Assembly: GCA_019745775.1 (NCBI GenBank)
Contig: JAIESR010000077.1
Location: 40,342-104,341, forward strand
Reading direction: 5' to 3'
From: Xanthobacteraceae bacterium
GTDB taxonomy: Bacteria > Pseudomonadota > Alphaproteobacteria > Rhizobiales > Xanthobacteraceae
Length of the DNA stretch: 64,000 nucleotides
Shown here: positions 1 to 8,325 of the stretch, one piece after another
Layout of the letters: each line of letters begins with the position of its first letter
Position numbering within the stretch: position 1 is the stretch's first letter
Translations under genes and position numbers: made by a program
The notes under the pieces: generated by a model
What the model saw: only the letters and a program-made list of their open reading frames with translations
What the model was told of the DNA's origin: nothing
Databases searched by the model: none

Positions 1-164
1 CGCAGCGACCAGCCGGCGAGGAACACGAACAGGTCGGCGGAATCGGACAACGAATAGTTCGCGTGCGTGAAACGGGCGTAATAAATGCCCGGCACGTGGT
101 TGATGAAGATCGTGATGAGAGCGATCCCACGCCAGAAGTCGATGGCATTGGATTGGCGGGGCAT
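1..164 (-). CDS. OpgC-like membrane protein, N-terminal fragment
   Basis: The 54 N-terminal codons are present and the gene runs off the left edge. The translation begins MPRQSNAIDFWRG and continues with a hydrophobic stretch and SLSDSADLFVFLAGWSL, which matches the start of the OpgC family: polytopic inner-membrane proteins related to acyltransferases that succinylate osmoregulated periplasmic glucans. The start is the ATG whose complement is at 162-164. It is divergent from the VOC gene at 339. Family assignment rests on the N-terminus alone. Confidence 0.72.
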   Translation of the reverse strand, partial: MPRQSNAIDFWRGIALITIFINHVPGIYYARFTHANYSLSDSADLFVFLAGWSL

Positions 165-338
165 TCGTCAACTCCGGGCCATGGCGTCTGGCCCCGTGGC
201 TGGCAGGCACATTCTGCTACGTCGGCGCCCGCGGCCGGGTCAAGCGATTCTGCGAACGCCGGCGCGGATGACGTGCCGGATCGGCTTGTACTATGCTGGT
301 TGCGCGAGCGGATATGAAAGACAAGCATTGGTGATGAC
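165..338. other. intergenic region between divergent genes
   Basis: This 174-base gap separates the divergent OpgC-like fragment and the VOC dioxygenase gene, so it should hold both promoters. I see no convincing promoter hexamers, hairpin or small ORF in it. Confidence 0.4.
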
Positions 339-1289
339 ATGGCAGTGATCAAGGTGAAGGACATGGCCTATGGGCGGATGCGGTCGCCCGACCTCGATTC
401 GCAGGAGGAATTCCTCACCCGCTTCGGCATGACGCGCGCCGCGCGCACGCCGACCGCGCTCTATATGCGCGGCACCGATCCGGCGCACCATATCCATGTC
501 ACGGAGAAGGGCGATCCGAAGTTCCTGGGCTTCGCCTATTACGCCGAGAGCGAGGACGACCTGAAGCGCATCGCGTCGGCGCCGGGTGCGAGCGGCATCG
601 AAACGATCGACGAGCCCGGCGGCGGCAAGCGGGTGCGGCTGACCGAGCCGAACGGCTACACGGTCGAAGTGGTCCATGGCATCGAGACGCTGCCGCCGAT
701 CCCGCTTAAGCCGCGCCAGAAGCTCAATTCCGGCGAGGATCCGCTGGCGCGCGCCGGCGAATTGATGCGGCTGCCGAAAGGGCCGTCGCAGGTGAAACGC
801 ATCGGCCACGGCGTGCTCAACACGCCGAAATTCCGCGAGACCGTGGCCTGGTATCGCGAGACTCTCGGCTTCATCTGCTCCGACGACGTCTATGCCGGGG
901 ACAAGTCGAATCTGATTGGCTCGTTCAACCGGCTCGACCGCGGCGACGATTACGTGGATCACCACGTGTTCTTCTGCCTCGTGCACGAGAAGACCGGGTT
1001 GAACCATCTCTCGTTCGAGGTGCAGGACATCGACGACGTCGCGATGGGCCACAATTATCTCAAGGCCTTCGGCACCTACGAGCACATGTGGGGGCTCGGT
1101 CGTCATCTCCTCGGCAGCCAGGTCTACGACTACTGGGCCGATCCATGGGGCCGCGTGCACGAGCACTGGGCCGATTCAGACCGCCTCAACGTGAGGAACG
1201 GCTCGCATCTGTTGCCGGCCGAGGAGGCGTTGGTGTCGCAATGGGGCGAGGGACCGCCGGAAAAATTCATCAAGCACGCGAGCCCTTGA
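339..1289 (+). CDS. VOC-family protein, extradiol (catechol 2,3-) dioxygenase-like
   Basis: A 316-residue protein with two vicinal-oxygen-chelate modules, roughly residues 5-115 and 150-290, as in two-domain extradiol ring-cleavage dioxygenases. The likely metal-binding 2-His-1-Glu set in the second module is H157 (RIGHGVL), H223 (GLNHLSFEV) and E275 (RVHEHW); these assignments come from position and local pattern only. Such enzymes cleave catecholic rings using Fe(II) or Mn(II) in the cytoplasm. The substrate cannot be read from sequence. It stands alone, with the next gene convergent, so it is not in an obvious catabolic operon. Confidence 0.8.
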   Translation: MAVIKVKDMAYGRMRSPDLDSQEEFLTRFGMTRAARTPTALYMRGTDPAHHIHVTEKGDPKFLGFAYYAESEDDLKRIASAPGASGIETIDEPGGGKRVRLTEPNGYTVEVVHGIETLPPIPLKPRQKLNSGEDPLARAGELMRLPKGPSQVKRIGHGVLNTPKFRETVAWYRETLGFICSDDVYAGDKSNLIGSFNRLDRGDDYVDHHVFFCLVHEKTGLNHLSFEVQDIDDVAMGHNYLKAFGTYEHMWGLGRHLLGSQVYDYWADPWGRVHEHWADSDRLNVRNGSHLLPAEEALVSQWGEGPPEKFIKHASP

Positions 1290-1291
1290 GA

Positions 1292-1900
1292 TTACGGGAT
1301 GGCCAGCCCGGTCGCGCGGCCCGCCTTGCCGATCACGAGCGGCGGTTTGCCGCAGTTGGCGTTGCGGGCGTGCTCGTCGGCCGCCTTGCGCGCCAGCGCG
1401 TTGGCGATGGCGTTCGCGTTCACGTCGACATAGGCGGCGTGGCAGGCGGGGTCGAGCCGCGTCACCACCAGCATGGCGACCCGCGCAGGCTTGCCGCTCT
1501 TGTCGGGGTTCGACGCGTCCGAGAGGAACCAGCGCTGGATGGTCGCGAACGGGGCGCCTCTGGTCGTGCGCCATTCGAGCGTATCGTTGACGGAGTTGAA
1601 GGGTGCGAACTGATGCTTCGCGGCCGGCTCATTGGCGGCGGATCTGAGATCGCGCCCGACCGAGACGGTCGTGCGCAGATCATCTTCGGTCAGGCGCACG
1701 ACGTAGCCGCCGATGCCGTCGCAAAGCCACACCGACCAGTCGCCTTCGCCGCCCTTGGCGGCGTCGACCTTCTTGCAGTTGCGCGTCGCGGTCGAACTGT
1801 AAAGGCTTGCGAAGTCCTGGGCCCACACCGCGCCCGTGACAAGGACGCACGCAACAGCGGCCAGCGTAGGGATGGCAATCGCCCCGGCAATCGACGGCAT
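1292..1900 (-). CDS. exported protein of unknown function
   Basis: A 202-residue protein with a clear signal peptide (hydrophobic run about residues 6-24, likely cut after AVWA before QDF). The mature part has four cysteines (RNCKK, WLCDG, DPACHA, NANCGK) that could form disulfides in the periplasm. I do not recognise a named domain; the overall look resembles small secreted proteins of the invasion-associated locus B type, but the match is weak. Start chosen at the ATG at 1900, which has GGAGG nine bases upstream. It converges on the VOC gene and is divergent from the hydrolase cluster. Confidence 0.6.
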   Translation of the reverse strand: MPSIAGAIAIPTLAAVACVLVTGAVWAQDFASLYSSTATRNCKKVDAAKGGEGDWSVWLCDGIGGYVVRLTEDDLRTTVSVGRDLRSAANEPAAKHQFAPFNSVNDTLEWRTTRGAPFATIQRWFLSDASNPDKSGKPARVAMLVVTRLDPACHAAYVDVNANAIANALARKAADEHARNANCGKPPLVIGKAGRATGLAIP

Positions 1901-2005
1901 CGGCAAGCCCCTCCGTTGCGCCGCTGGCCGCGGCGTCCGCTATGCTATGATGAATAGCATCAGCGTCCGCGTTTGACATCCGCAGCGGGCGCAAGGGAGG
2001 GACGC

Positions 2006-3013
2006 ATGCAGAGCAGTCGATTCAGACGTACGCTCAGCCGCCGCACGCTGGTTGCCGGCGCTGCCGCTGGAACGATGGCACTCGCGGTCGCGCCGGCGCA
2101 AGCCCAGCGCTGTCCGCCGGCGCCGGCACGCAACAAAGGTCCGCTGGTCTGGATGAACCTCGACCAGCAGGACCTCGACGAGGCCTACGACCAATCGGTC
2201 TATGCCTTCAACCAGCGCTTCATTCAGGAACGCCGCGACGAGCGCAACGAATTGATGGCGAAGGTGCTCGGCAAGCCCGACCGCGTCGCCTACGGACCGG
2301 CGGAGATCGAGAAGGTCGACATCTATAAGGCGAAGCGCCCCAACGCGCCGACGATGATCTTCCTGCACGGCGGCGCGTGGCGCGGTGGCACGTCGGCGCA
2401 GGGTGCCTATCATGCCGAACCGTTCGTCAAGGCCGGCGCGCACTTCATCAATGTCGAGTTCAACAACGTGCTTGAGACCAAAGGCGACCTGATGCCGATG
2501 GTCGACCAGTGCCGCCGTGCGGTGGCCTGGGTCTACAAGAACGCCGCGAGCTTCGGCGGCGATCCCGGCGCGCTCTATCTCAGCGGCTTCTCGTCCGGCG
2601 GCCACCTCGGCGGCTGCGTCGTCATCACCGACTGGGAGAAGCAAGGTCTGCCACGCAATATCCTCAAGGGCGCGGTGCTCGGCAGCGGCATGTACGATCT
2701 CAAGCCGGTACGGATGTCCGCGCGCTCGAGCTACGTCAAGTTCACCGACGAGATGGAGCAGGCACTTTCCGCCATGCGCCATCTCGACATGGTGCACACG
2801 CCGCTGGTGCTCACCATCGGCCTGCTCGAGACGCCGGAATTCCAGCGTCAGTCGCGCGACTTTGCCGCGGCGGTCGCCAAGGCCGGTAAGCCGGTGCAAC
2901 TCATCGCCGCCAAGGGCCACAATCATTTCGAGATGGGCGAGTCACTCAGCAATCCCTACGGGATCATGGGTCGTGCCGCCTTGGAGATGATGAAACTGAC
3001 GAGCGCGGCTTAG
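2006..3013 (+). CDS. Tat-exported alpha/beta hydrolase, copy 1 of the tandem cluster
   Basis: 335 residues. The N-terminus has a twin-arginine signal (SRRTLVAG, residues 11-18), a hydrophobic stretch and cleavage near AQAQ-R, so the protein is probably exported folded. The hydrolase fold shows the oxyanion motif HGGAW (121-125), the nucleophile elbow GFSSG (194-198, Ser196) and a C-terminal His in GHNHFE (about 305-307). This pattern is shared with kynurenine formamidase-like and hormone-sensitive-lipase-like esterases; the substrate is unknown. Start at the ATG at 2006, preceded by GGGAGG. Two close paralogues follow directly and a fourth lies at 8326. Confidence 0.85.
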   Translation: MQSSRFRRTLSRRTLVAGAAAGTMALAVAPAQAQRCPPAPARNKGPLVWMNLDQQDLDEAYDQSVYAFNQRFIQERRDERNELMAKVLGKPDRVAYGPAEIEKVDIYKAKRPNAPTMIFLHGGAWRGGTSAQGAYHAEPFVKAGAHFINVEFNNVLETKGDLMPMVDQCRRAVAWVYKNAASFGGDPGALYLSGFSSGGHLGGCVVITDWEKQGLPRNILKGAVLGSGMYDLKPVRMSARSSYVKFTDEMEQALSAMRHLDMVHTPLVLTIGLLETPEFQRQSRDFAAAVAKAGKPVQLIAAKGHNHFEMGESLSNPYGIMGRAALEMMKLTSAA

Positions 3014-3048
3014 AAAATTATAAAGGAGAGACATCAAGGGAGGACGCG

Positions 3049-4047
3049 ATGCAAACCAACAAGATCAGTCGTCGAACCGCGATTGCCGGCGCTGCTGCCG
3101 GGGGCGTCTTGCTCGCCACCAGCACGGCATCGGCGCAACGCTGCCCGGCGACACCACCGGCACGCAGCAAAGGTCCGGCGATCTGGCTCGACTACGATCA
3201 GCACGACATGGACGAGATGTACGACCAGTCGGTCTTTGCATTCAATCAGAAGCACCTGCTTGCGCGCAGCGACGCAAACAATGTTATTGCGACGGCAACC
3301 ATCGGCAAGTCCGAGCGCTTCGCCTATGGGTCCGATCCGATCGAGGGTGTCGACGTCTGGAAGACCAGACGGCCGAATGCGCCTGTACTGATTTATCTTC
3401 ACGGTGGCAGCTGGCAGAGCGGACGTTCGGCCGATTTCGCGCTCTACGCCGAGCCCTATATCAACGCCGGCGCGCATTTCGTCTCGGTCGACTTCACCAA
3501 TGTGCGCGCGACCAGGGGCGACCTGTTCCCGATGGTCGATCAGTGTCGCCGCGCGGTCGCGTGGACCTATCGCAATGCCGCCAAGTTCGGCGGCGATCCC
3601 GAGCGGCTCTATCTGTGCAGCCGTTCGTCCGGCAGCCATCTCGCAGGCTGCGTCGTCACCACCGACTGGGACAAGCTCGGCGTGCCGCGCACGGTACTCA
3701 AAGGCGCGGTCATGGGTTCCGGCATGTACGACCTCAAGCCGGTGCGTATGTCGGCGCGCTCGAAATTCGTGAAGTTCACCGATGAGATGGAGCATGAGCT
3801 GTCGGCCATGCGCCACATCGATCGTGTCCATGCGCCGCTGGTGCTGGCCATTGGCACACTGGAGACGCCGGAATTCCAGCGCCAGTCGCGCGACTTCGCG
3901 GCCGCGCTGGCCAAAGCCGGCAAGCCGGTCGAGCTGATCGTCGGGCAGCACTACAATCACTTCGAGGTCGGCGACACGATCGGTCATCCGTACCAGCTGA
4001 TCGGCCGTGCGCTGATGAAGATGATGAACCTGTCGATGGCAGCGTAG
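3049..4047 (+). CDS. Tat-exported alpha/beta hydrolase, copy 2, altered nucleophile elbow
   Basis: 332 residues, close paralogue of the preceding gene and 35 bases downstream with AAGGAGAG before it. Twin-arginine signal ISRRTAIAG at residues 6-14, then HGGSW (about 118-122). The nucleophile elbow reads SRSSG (191-195, Ser193) in place of GFSSG: the first glycine of GxSxG is serine. The C-terminal histidine motif is kept as YNHFE. It may therefore be active with an altered elbow geometry. Probably one transcript with copies 1 and 3. Confidence 0.85.
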   Translation: MQTNKISRRTAIAGAAAGGVLLATSTASAQRCPATPPARSKGPAIWLDYDQHDMDEMYDQSVFAFNQKHLLARSDANNVIATATIGKSERFAYGSDPIEGVDVWKTRRPNAPVLIYLHGGSWQSGRSADFALYAEPYINAGAHFVSVDFTNVRATRGDLFPMVDQCRRAVAWTYRNAAKFGGDPERLYLCSRSSGSHLAGCVVTTDWDKLGVPRTVLKGAVMGSGMYDLKPVRMSARSKFVKFTDEMEHELSAMRHIDRVHAPLVLAIGTLETPEFQRQSRDFAAALAKAGKPVELIVGQHYNHFEVGDTIGHPYQLIGRALMKMMNLSMAA

Positions 4048-4057
4048 GGAGGCATTC

Positions 4058-5059
4058 GTGCACAGCACACCCCGCAAGATCACCCGTCGCACGCTGGTTG
4101 CCGGCGCCGCCGCCGGCGGAGCAATCGCCTTCGCGGGCGCGCCGGCCCATGCACAGCGCTGTCCGCCGGCCGGGCCGCGCACCAAAGGCCCGGCCGTCTT
4201 CCGCGATCTCGACCAGATCGACATCGACGAGGGCTACGACAACGACGTCTATGCCTTCAATTCGAGGACCATCAACGAGCGGCGGGTCTTCAACAACCGC
4301 ATCGCGCTCTCGGTCATCGGCAAGCCGGAACGGGTCAAATACGGTGAGGCGGAGATCGAGCGCGTCGACATCTACAAGGCCAAGCAGCCGAATGCGCCGG
4401 TGATGATCTTCATCCACGGCGGCAGTTGGCGCGGCGGGCGCGCCGAACAGTTCACCGTCTATGCCGAGCCGTTCGTGAAGGCGGGTGCGAATTTCGTCGT
4501 GGTCGACTTCACCAATGTCGGAGAGACCAACGGCGACATCTTCCCGATGGTCGATCAGGTCCGCCGCGCGGTGGCCTGGACCTATCGCAACGCCAAGCGC
4601 TTTGGCGGCAATCCCGACGCGCTCTATCTGATCAGCCGCTCGTCCGGCAGCCATCTGGCGAGCTGCATCCTCATCACCGAGTGGGAGAAGCAGGGGTTGC
4701 CGCGCAATATCCTGAAAGGCGCGGTGATGGGGTCGGGCATGTACGACCTCGCGCCGGTGCGGCTCTCCAAGCGCTCGTCGTTCGTGAAGTTCACCGACGC
4801 GATGGTCGAGCAGCTTTCCGCGATGCGTCACATCGACAAAATACACACGCCGGCGGTGATCGGGGTCGGCGCGCTCGAGACGCCCGAGTTCCAGCGGCAG
4901 GCGAGGGAATTCGCGGCCGCGCTCAAGGCCGCCGGCAAGCCGGCCGAGCTGATCGTCGCGCCCGGCTACAATCACTACGAGACCGGCGAGACGATCGGGC
5001 AGCCTTACGCGGTGCTCGGCCGCGCCGCGTTCGACATGATGGGGCTGAACAAGGGGTGA
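4058..5059 (+). CDS. Tat-exported alpha/beta hydrolase, copy 3, altered nucleophile elbow
   Basis: 333 residues from a GTG start with GGGAGG just upstream and only 10 bases after copy 2. Signal ITRRTLVAG at residues 8-16, cleavage near AHAQ-R. HGGSW lies at about 120-124, the elbow is SRSSG (193-197, Ser195) as in copy 2, and the histidine motif is YNHYE. Shared blocks such as KGAVMGSGMYDL and ETPEFQRQ show recent tandem duplication. Function is inferred only to the level of esterase or amidase. Confidence 0.85.
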   Translation: MHSTPRKITRRTLVAGAAAGGAIAFAGAPAHAQRCPPAGPRTKGPAVFRDLDQIDIDEGYDNDVYAFNSRTINERRVFNNRIALSVIGKPERVKYGEAEIERVDIYKAKQPNAPVMIFIHGGSWRGGRAEQFTVYAEPFVKAGANFVVVDFTNVGETNGDIFPMVDQVRRAVAWTYRNAKRFGGNPDALYLISRSSGSHLASCILITEWEKQGLPRNILKGAVMGSGMYDLAPVRLSKRSSFVKFTDAMVEQLSAMRHIDKIHTPAVIGVGALETPEFQRQAREFAAALKAAGKPAELIVAPGYNHYETGETIGQPYAVLGRAAFDMMGLNKG

Positions 5060-5124
5060 ATTTAACGAATCCAAAACCTAGGGAAGTGCGCGTCTTTACC
5101 ATTCATTAACGATTTCCCGGATGG

Positions 5125-5157
5125 CTGGGTCATTGGCAGACTTGGTCAATGGCCCAG
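5125..5157 (+). terminator. possible stem-loop after the hydrolase cluster
   Basis: CTGGGTCATTG and CAATGGCCCAG form an 11-base stem (one G-U pair) around an 11-base loop, 66 bases after the third hydrolase stop. There is no following T run, so it could be a transcript-stabilising hairpin rather than an intrinsic terminator. Confidence 0.4.
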
Positions 5158-5189
5158 TCTCGGGGGAGAAGAACAGAGCAAAAGGCCGA

Positions 5190-5588
5190 CTAGGCCAAAG
5201 CACTGACGCCGGCCTGCGCGACTTGCTCGTCCTCATGCGAGGCGACACCGGAGACGCCGATCGCGCCGACGCATTCGCCGCGCGCCATGATCGGCAGCCC
5301 GCCCTGGATCAGGATGCCGGCCGGGAAATTGGCGAAGGCCGGGCGCTCCTTCACGCGCTCCTCGAAGAATTTGCTCGGACGCTTTGTCAGCGCGGAGGTA
5401 TGGGCCTTGCCGATCGCGACCTCGGCGGTGATCGCAGCCGCGCCGTCCATACGGTCGAAGGCGAGCAGGTAGCCGCCGTCGTCGACGACCGCGATCGAGA
5501 CGTTCCACTTGTTTTTCTCGGCTTCGGCGCGGCAGGCGGCCATCGCCTTCTGGAGGTCGGACGAGGTAAGGCAGGGCTTGTCACGCAT
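5190..5588 (-). CDS. GlcG/HbpS-family heme-binding-type protein (DUF336)
   Basis: 132 residues covering the whole GlcG/HbpS domain. Typical blocks are seen: SIAVVDDGGYLLAFDRMDGA, AIGKAHTSALTKRPS, GGLPIMARGECVGAIGVSG. Members bind heme or small aromatic ligands, or accompany glycolate and diol catabolism; here no such neighbour is present, so the role is open. It lacks a signal peptide. Start at the ATG at 5588 with GGGAGCG upstream. Close to the small secreted protein at 5608-5985, which is upstream on the same strand. Confidence 0.85.
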   Translation of the reverse strand: MRDKPCLTSSDLQKAMAACRAEAEKNKWNVSIAVVDDGGYLLAFDRMDGAAAITAEVAIGKAHTSALTKRPSKFFEERVKERPAFANFPAGILIQGGLPIMARGECVGAIGVSGVASHEDEQVAQAGVSALA

Positions 5589-5607
5589 GGGTCGCTCCCG
5601 TTGTATT

Positions 5608-5985
5608 CTATTGCGTCTTAGGCGCCGCCTTGGTCGTCGCCTTCTTGGCCGGCTTGCTGCGCGGCTCGCCCATGCCCGAGCCCATCCCCATGCCCGAGCC
5701 CATGCCCTTGGACTTCGAGGTCGCCTTCCTGCCCTTGCGCGGCGGCGGGGCGCACGGCTTGCGGGTGCAGGTCCCGGCGATCTGCGTGGAGAGCTCGCGG
5801 CATTGCGCAGTCTCTTTGATGTTGGTGCCGCTCGGGCAGGCGGTTGCGAGTTTCTCGGCCAGCGCCTGGCAGTGCGCGTCCTGCTGCTTGAGTTGCGCCC
5901 GGCAGTCGGCGGTCTCGGCGGAAGCGCTGCCGCCGCCGATCAGAAGGCCGCCGGTCAGCAGCAAGATGATAATGCGGATTGTCAT
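5608..5985 (-). CDS. small secreted cysteine-containing protein with basic low-complexity tail
   Basis: 125 residues: signal peptide (hydrophobic residues about 4-16, cleavage near ASA-E), a central domain with six cysteines (ADCRA, AHCQA, TACPS, AQCRE, GTCTR, KPCAPP) and a basic low-complexity tail with GMGSGMGMGSGMG followed by Lys/Ala/Pro repeats. The cysteine spacing suggests a small disulfide-stabilised periplasmic domain; the tail could bind an anionic partner. No family is recognised. It sits 19 bases upstream of the GlcG-like gene on the same strand. Confidence 0.55.
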   Translation of the reverse strand: MTIRIIILLLTGGLLIGGGSASAETADCRAQLKQQDAHCQALAEKLATACPSGTNIKETAQCRELSTQIAGTCTRKPCAPPPRKGRKATSKSKGMGSGMGMGSGMGEPRSKPAKKATTKAAPKTQ

Positions 5986-6086
5986 GACTTCGGGCGGAAC
6001 TTTGGTGACGCCGCCCGCTCCCTGGCTTCGTCAGCCGTTGTAGGGCCTGAAATCGAGATCGCCAAGGGGCGGGTATGTCGGTTACG

Positions 6087-7160
6087 TCACGCCGCGCGGC
6101 GCTTGTGCTGGCCGTCGAAAGCGGGGGCGACGTCGCGCATGAACCGGTCCATCTCCTCCTTCACTTGCGGGTGCGGCTTCAAGCCCACGTTGAAGTAGAG
6201 GATGACCTCCGAGAAGCCGGCCGCCTCGACCTTTTTGAGGGTGTCGGTGATCTGCGCGGGCGAGCCCACCAGCACCGAATTCTCGGTCAGGTCCTCGGCC
6301 TTGATCTTCTGAAGGCGCTCGACGATCTCGATGAAGTAGCGGTAGCTCGGCGGCGCGGTCTTCGGGTCGCCCGGGAACGCCGGAATTACGCACTCCCTAT
6401 AATAGCGGATCTGGCGCGCGCGCTGCGCCGTCTCCTGCTCCTTGTTGTCGGCGAAATGGGTGAAGTAGCTGCACATCAGGCGGCCCGGCTTGTTGCCGTA
6501 TTTGATACAGGTCTCGTTGTAGAGGTCGGCGACCTGCTTGAGCCCGCCGAAGCTCATGGCGGCGGCGAACGGCGCGACGATGAGCCCGCAGCCGAGGCGC
6601 GCCGCGAGTTCGATCGAGGGCTTGGAGAATGACGCGACGTAGGTCGGGATCGGCTTCTGCACGGGCTTGGGCGTGATGCGCACGTCCTCGAACGAATAGT
6701 GCTGGCCCTTGTGCGAGATGCGGCCGTCCGCCGACCACAACCTGCGCACCAGCTCGAGGCCTTCCTCGAAAATGCCCTGGTTGTCCGCGAACGAAACGTG
6801 GAACGGGTCATATTCGCGCTTGTCGTAGCCGCGGCCGGCGGCGAAATCGACGCGGCCGTCGGAGAGCAGATCGAGCGACGCCCATTGCTCGGCGACGCGG
6901 ATCGGGTGGTGCAGCGGCAGCACCGTCACCGCTGGCGCGAGGCGGATGTGCCTGGTGCGCGCGGCGATATAGGCGAGCACCAGGTCGGGGCAAGAGAGCA
7001 CGCCGAGCGAGTTGAAATGATGCTCGCCGATCCAGGCCGAATTCATGCCGAGCGTGTCGGCATACAGTGCCTCGGCAGTGATGTCGGCGACGAACTGGTT
7101 CGGCGTGCGCGGATTGTTGTCGTAGTGGTTGTCGCTCAGCGTGAAATAGCCGAATTCCAT
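6087..7160 (-). CDS. LLM-class flavin-dependent oxidoreductase (bacterial luciferase-like)
   Basis: 357 residues spanning the luciferase-like TIM barrel. Recognisable blocks are IGEHHFN near residue 45, LAPAVTVLPLHHPIRVAEQ, DLLSDGRVDFAAGRGY (about 107-122) and the C-terminal SVLVGSPAQITDTLKK that lines the flavin pocket. These enzymes use reduced FMN and O2 for monooxygenation. The start is the ATG at 7160, preceded by GGAGGGACACGTC. It is divergent from a MarR-type regulator whose likely operators lie between, so MarR control responsive to an aromatic or xenobiotic ligand is inferred. Confidence 0.9.
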   Translation of the reverse strand: MEFGYFTLSDNHYDNNPRTPNQFVADITAEALYADTLGMNSAWIGEHHFNSLGVLSCPDLVLAYIAARTRHIRLAPAVTVLPLHHPIRVAEQWASLDLLSDGRVDFAAGRGYDKREYDPFHVSFADNQGIFEEGLELVRRLWSADGRISHKGQHYSFEDVRITPKPVQKPIPTYVASFSKPSIELAARLGCGLIVAPFAAAMSFGGLKQVADLYNETCIKYGNKPGRLMCSYFTHFADNKEQETAQRARQIRYYRECVIPAFPGDPKTAPPSYRYFIEIVERLQKIKAEDLTENSVLVGSPAQITDTLKKVEAAGFSEVILYFNVGLKPHPQVKEEMDRFMRDVAPAFDGQHKRRAA

Positions 7161-7226
7161 GACGTGTCCCTCCTTGTCGCGCGTTGGCCGTCTTCCAGGG
7201 CGGCGATGTCTCCAGCCTGAATGCGA

Positions 7227-7264
7227 TGACAATTGTTGTCAATGCAATTGTTGTGAACGCAACA
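7227..7264. promoter_or_regulatory. two dyad sites, likely MarR operators
   Basis: TGACAA-TTG-TTGTCA (7227-7241) is a perfect 6-3-6 inverted repeat and TGTTG-TGAACG-CAACA (7249-7264) a perfect 5-6-5 one; CAATTGTTGT occurs in both. They sit between the divergent flavin oxidoreductase and MarR genes, 67 to 45 bases before each respective start region, where MarR-family proteins usually autoregulate and repress the divergent gene. Binding is an inference. Confidence 0.55.
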
Positions 7265-7308
7265 GTTTAGGCGTAAAGTCCCGTCACGTTTGCTGACATA
7301 AGGAACCC

Positions 7309-7764
7309 TTGGTGACCGATCGCCCGCAACTCGACCTCGCCAACTACCTGCCGTACCTGATCAATCGGCTGGGTGGCGCGCTGGTGGCGGCCATGACCGA
7401 CAAGGCGCTGGCGGCCTCCGATCTCACCATCGACATGTGGCGATTGCTGGCCGTGCTCTCCTACCGGGGTGCGCAGCGCCAGGTCGACATGGTGGCGATG
7501 ACCAGCATCGAGGCTTCGACGGTGTCGCGGCTGGTGACCCGGCTGGCGCGGATGGGCCTGGTCACGCGCCAGCGGTCGGAGACCTCGAACCGCGAGGTTG
7601 TCATCGAGCTGACGGCGAAGGGGCGCAGCCTGGTCGAGCGCATCATCCCGTGCGCCCACAAGCTCGAAGAGATGGCCGCGGCCGGTGTGCCGGCGAAGGA
7701 CATGGCGGTGGTCAAGCGATCGCTGCGGCGAATGTATGACAATATCGCGCGGCAGTCGCGCTAG
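7309..7764 (+). CDS. MarR-family transcriptional regulator
   Basis: 151 residues with a winged-helix core: helix-turn-helix around residues 55-85 (VDMVAMTSIEASTVSRLVTRLARMGLV) and the wing RQRSETSNREVVIELTAKGRSLVERI. The start is TTG at 7309 or GTG at 7312 following AAGGAA; both give nearly the same protein. The divergent oxidoreductase gene and the dyads at 7227-7264 suggest local autoregulation. The ligand is unknown. Confidence 0.88.
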   Translation: MVTDRPQLDLANYLPYLINRLGGALVAAMTDKALAASDLTIDMWRLLAVLSYRGAQRQVDMVAMTSIEASTVSRLVTRLARMGLVTRQRSETSNREVVIELTAKGRSLVERIIPCAHKLEEMAAAGVPAKDMAVVKRSLRRMYDNIARQSR

Positions 7765-7834
7765 GGCAGTCCCGCCGGCGCGCGCGGCGTGCTAGCCTTC
7801 CGCGAATGACCACACACATCCAGGGGAGGGACCC

Positions 7835-8263
7835 ATGGCTTGGCTCGTCCGCTGCGCGCTCGCGGCGCTTGTTGCAATGGCATCGGTGACGGCCATGGCG
7901 GGACCGGCCGAAGACGGCGCGGCTGCGATCGATCGCTGGAACGCGGCCTACAACGCCAATGACCTCGATGCGTTGATGAAGGTCTATGCGCCGGATGCCA
8001 TTCTGCAAGGCACGTCGGAGCCGCAGATCAATGTGGGGACGGCAGACCTGCGCAAATACTTCCGCAACCTGCCCAAGGGCGGGAGCAGCAACACCATCCA
8101 CGAGCGCAGGATGTTCGTGATCAACGACACCACGGCGCTCGGGGTCGGCACCTATTCCTTCAAAGGCGGCCCGGCGCGGTTTTCGTTTCTGGTCGTCAAG
8201 CGCGGCAACGACTGGCTGATCCAGCACCATCACTCCTCGTCGATTCCCAAAGGACGTGATTGA
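7835..8263 (+). CDS. exported NTF2/SnoaL-like protein
   Basis: 142 residues with an N-terminal signal peptide (cleavage near AMAG-PAED) and a single cone-shaped NTF2-like domain: helix DRWNAAYNANDLDALMKVYAPDA followed by sheet strands ending in FLVVKRGNDWLIQHHHSS. Members include isomerases, hydrolases and ligand-binding proteins, often fed into calcium/calmodulin-kinase association-like folds. RBS GGGGAGGG sits before the ATG. It precedes the cytoplasmic hydrolase at 8326 by 62 bases and may be cotranscribed with it. Confidence 0.75.
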   Translation: MAWLVRCALAALVAMASVTAMAGPAEDGAAAIDRWNAAYNANDLDALMKVYAPDAILQGTSEPQINVGTADLRKYFRNLPKGGSSNTIHERRMFVINDTTALGVGTYSFKGGPARFSFLVVKRGNDWLIQHHHSSSIPKGRD

Positions 8264-8325
8264 ACTGCGACGCGATTGAGTGGCGTGCTATAGAAGCCAC
8301 AAGAAACAGCAGGAGCTTCACGGCA

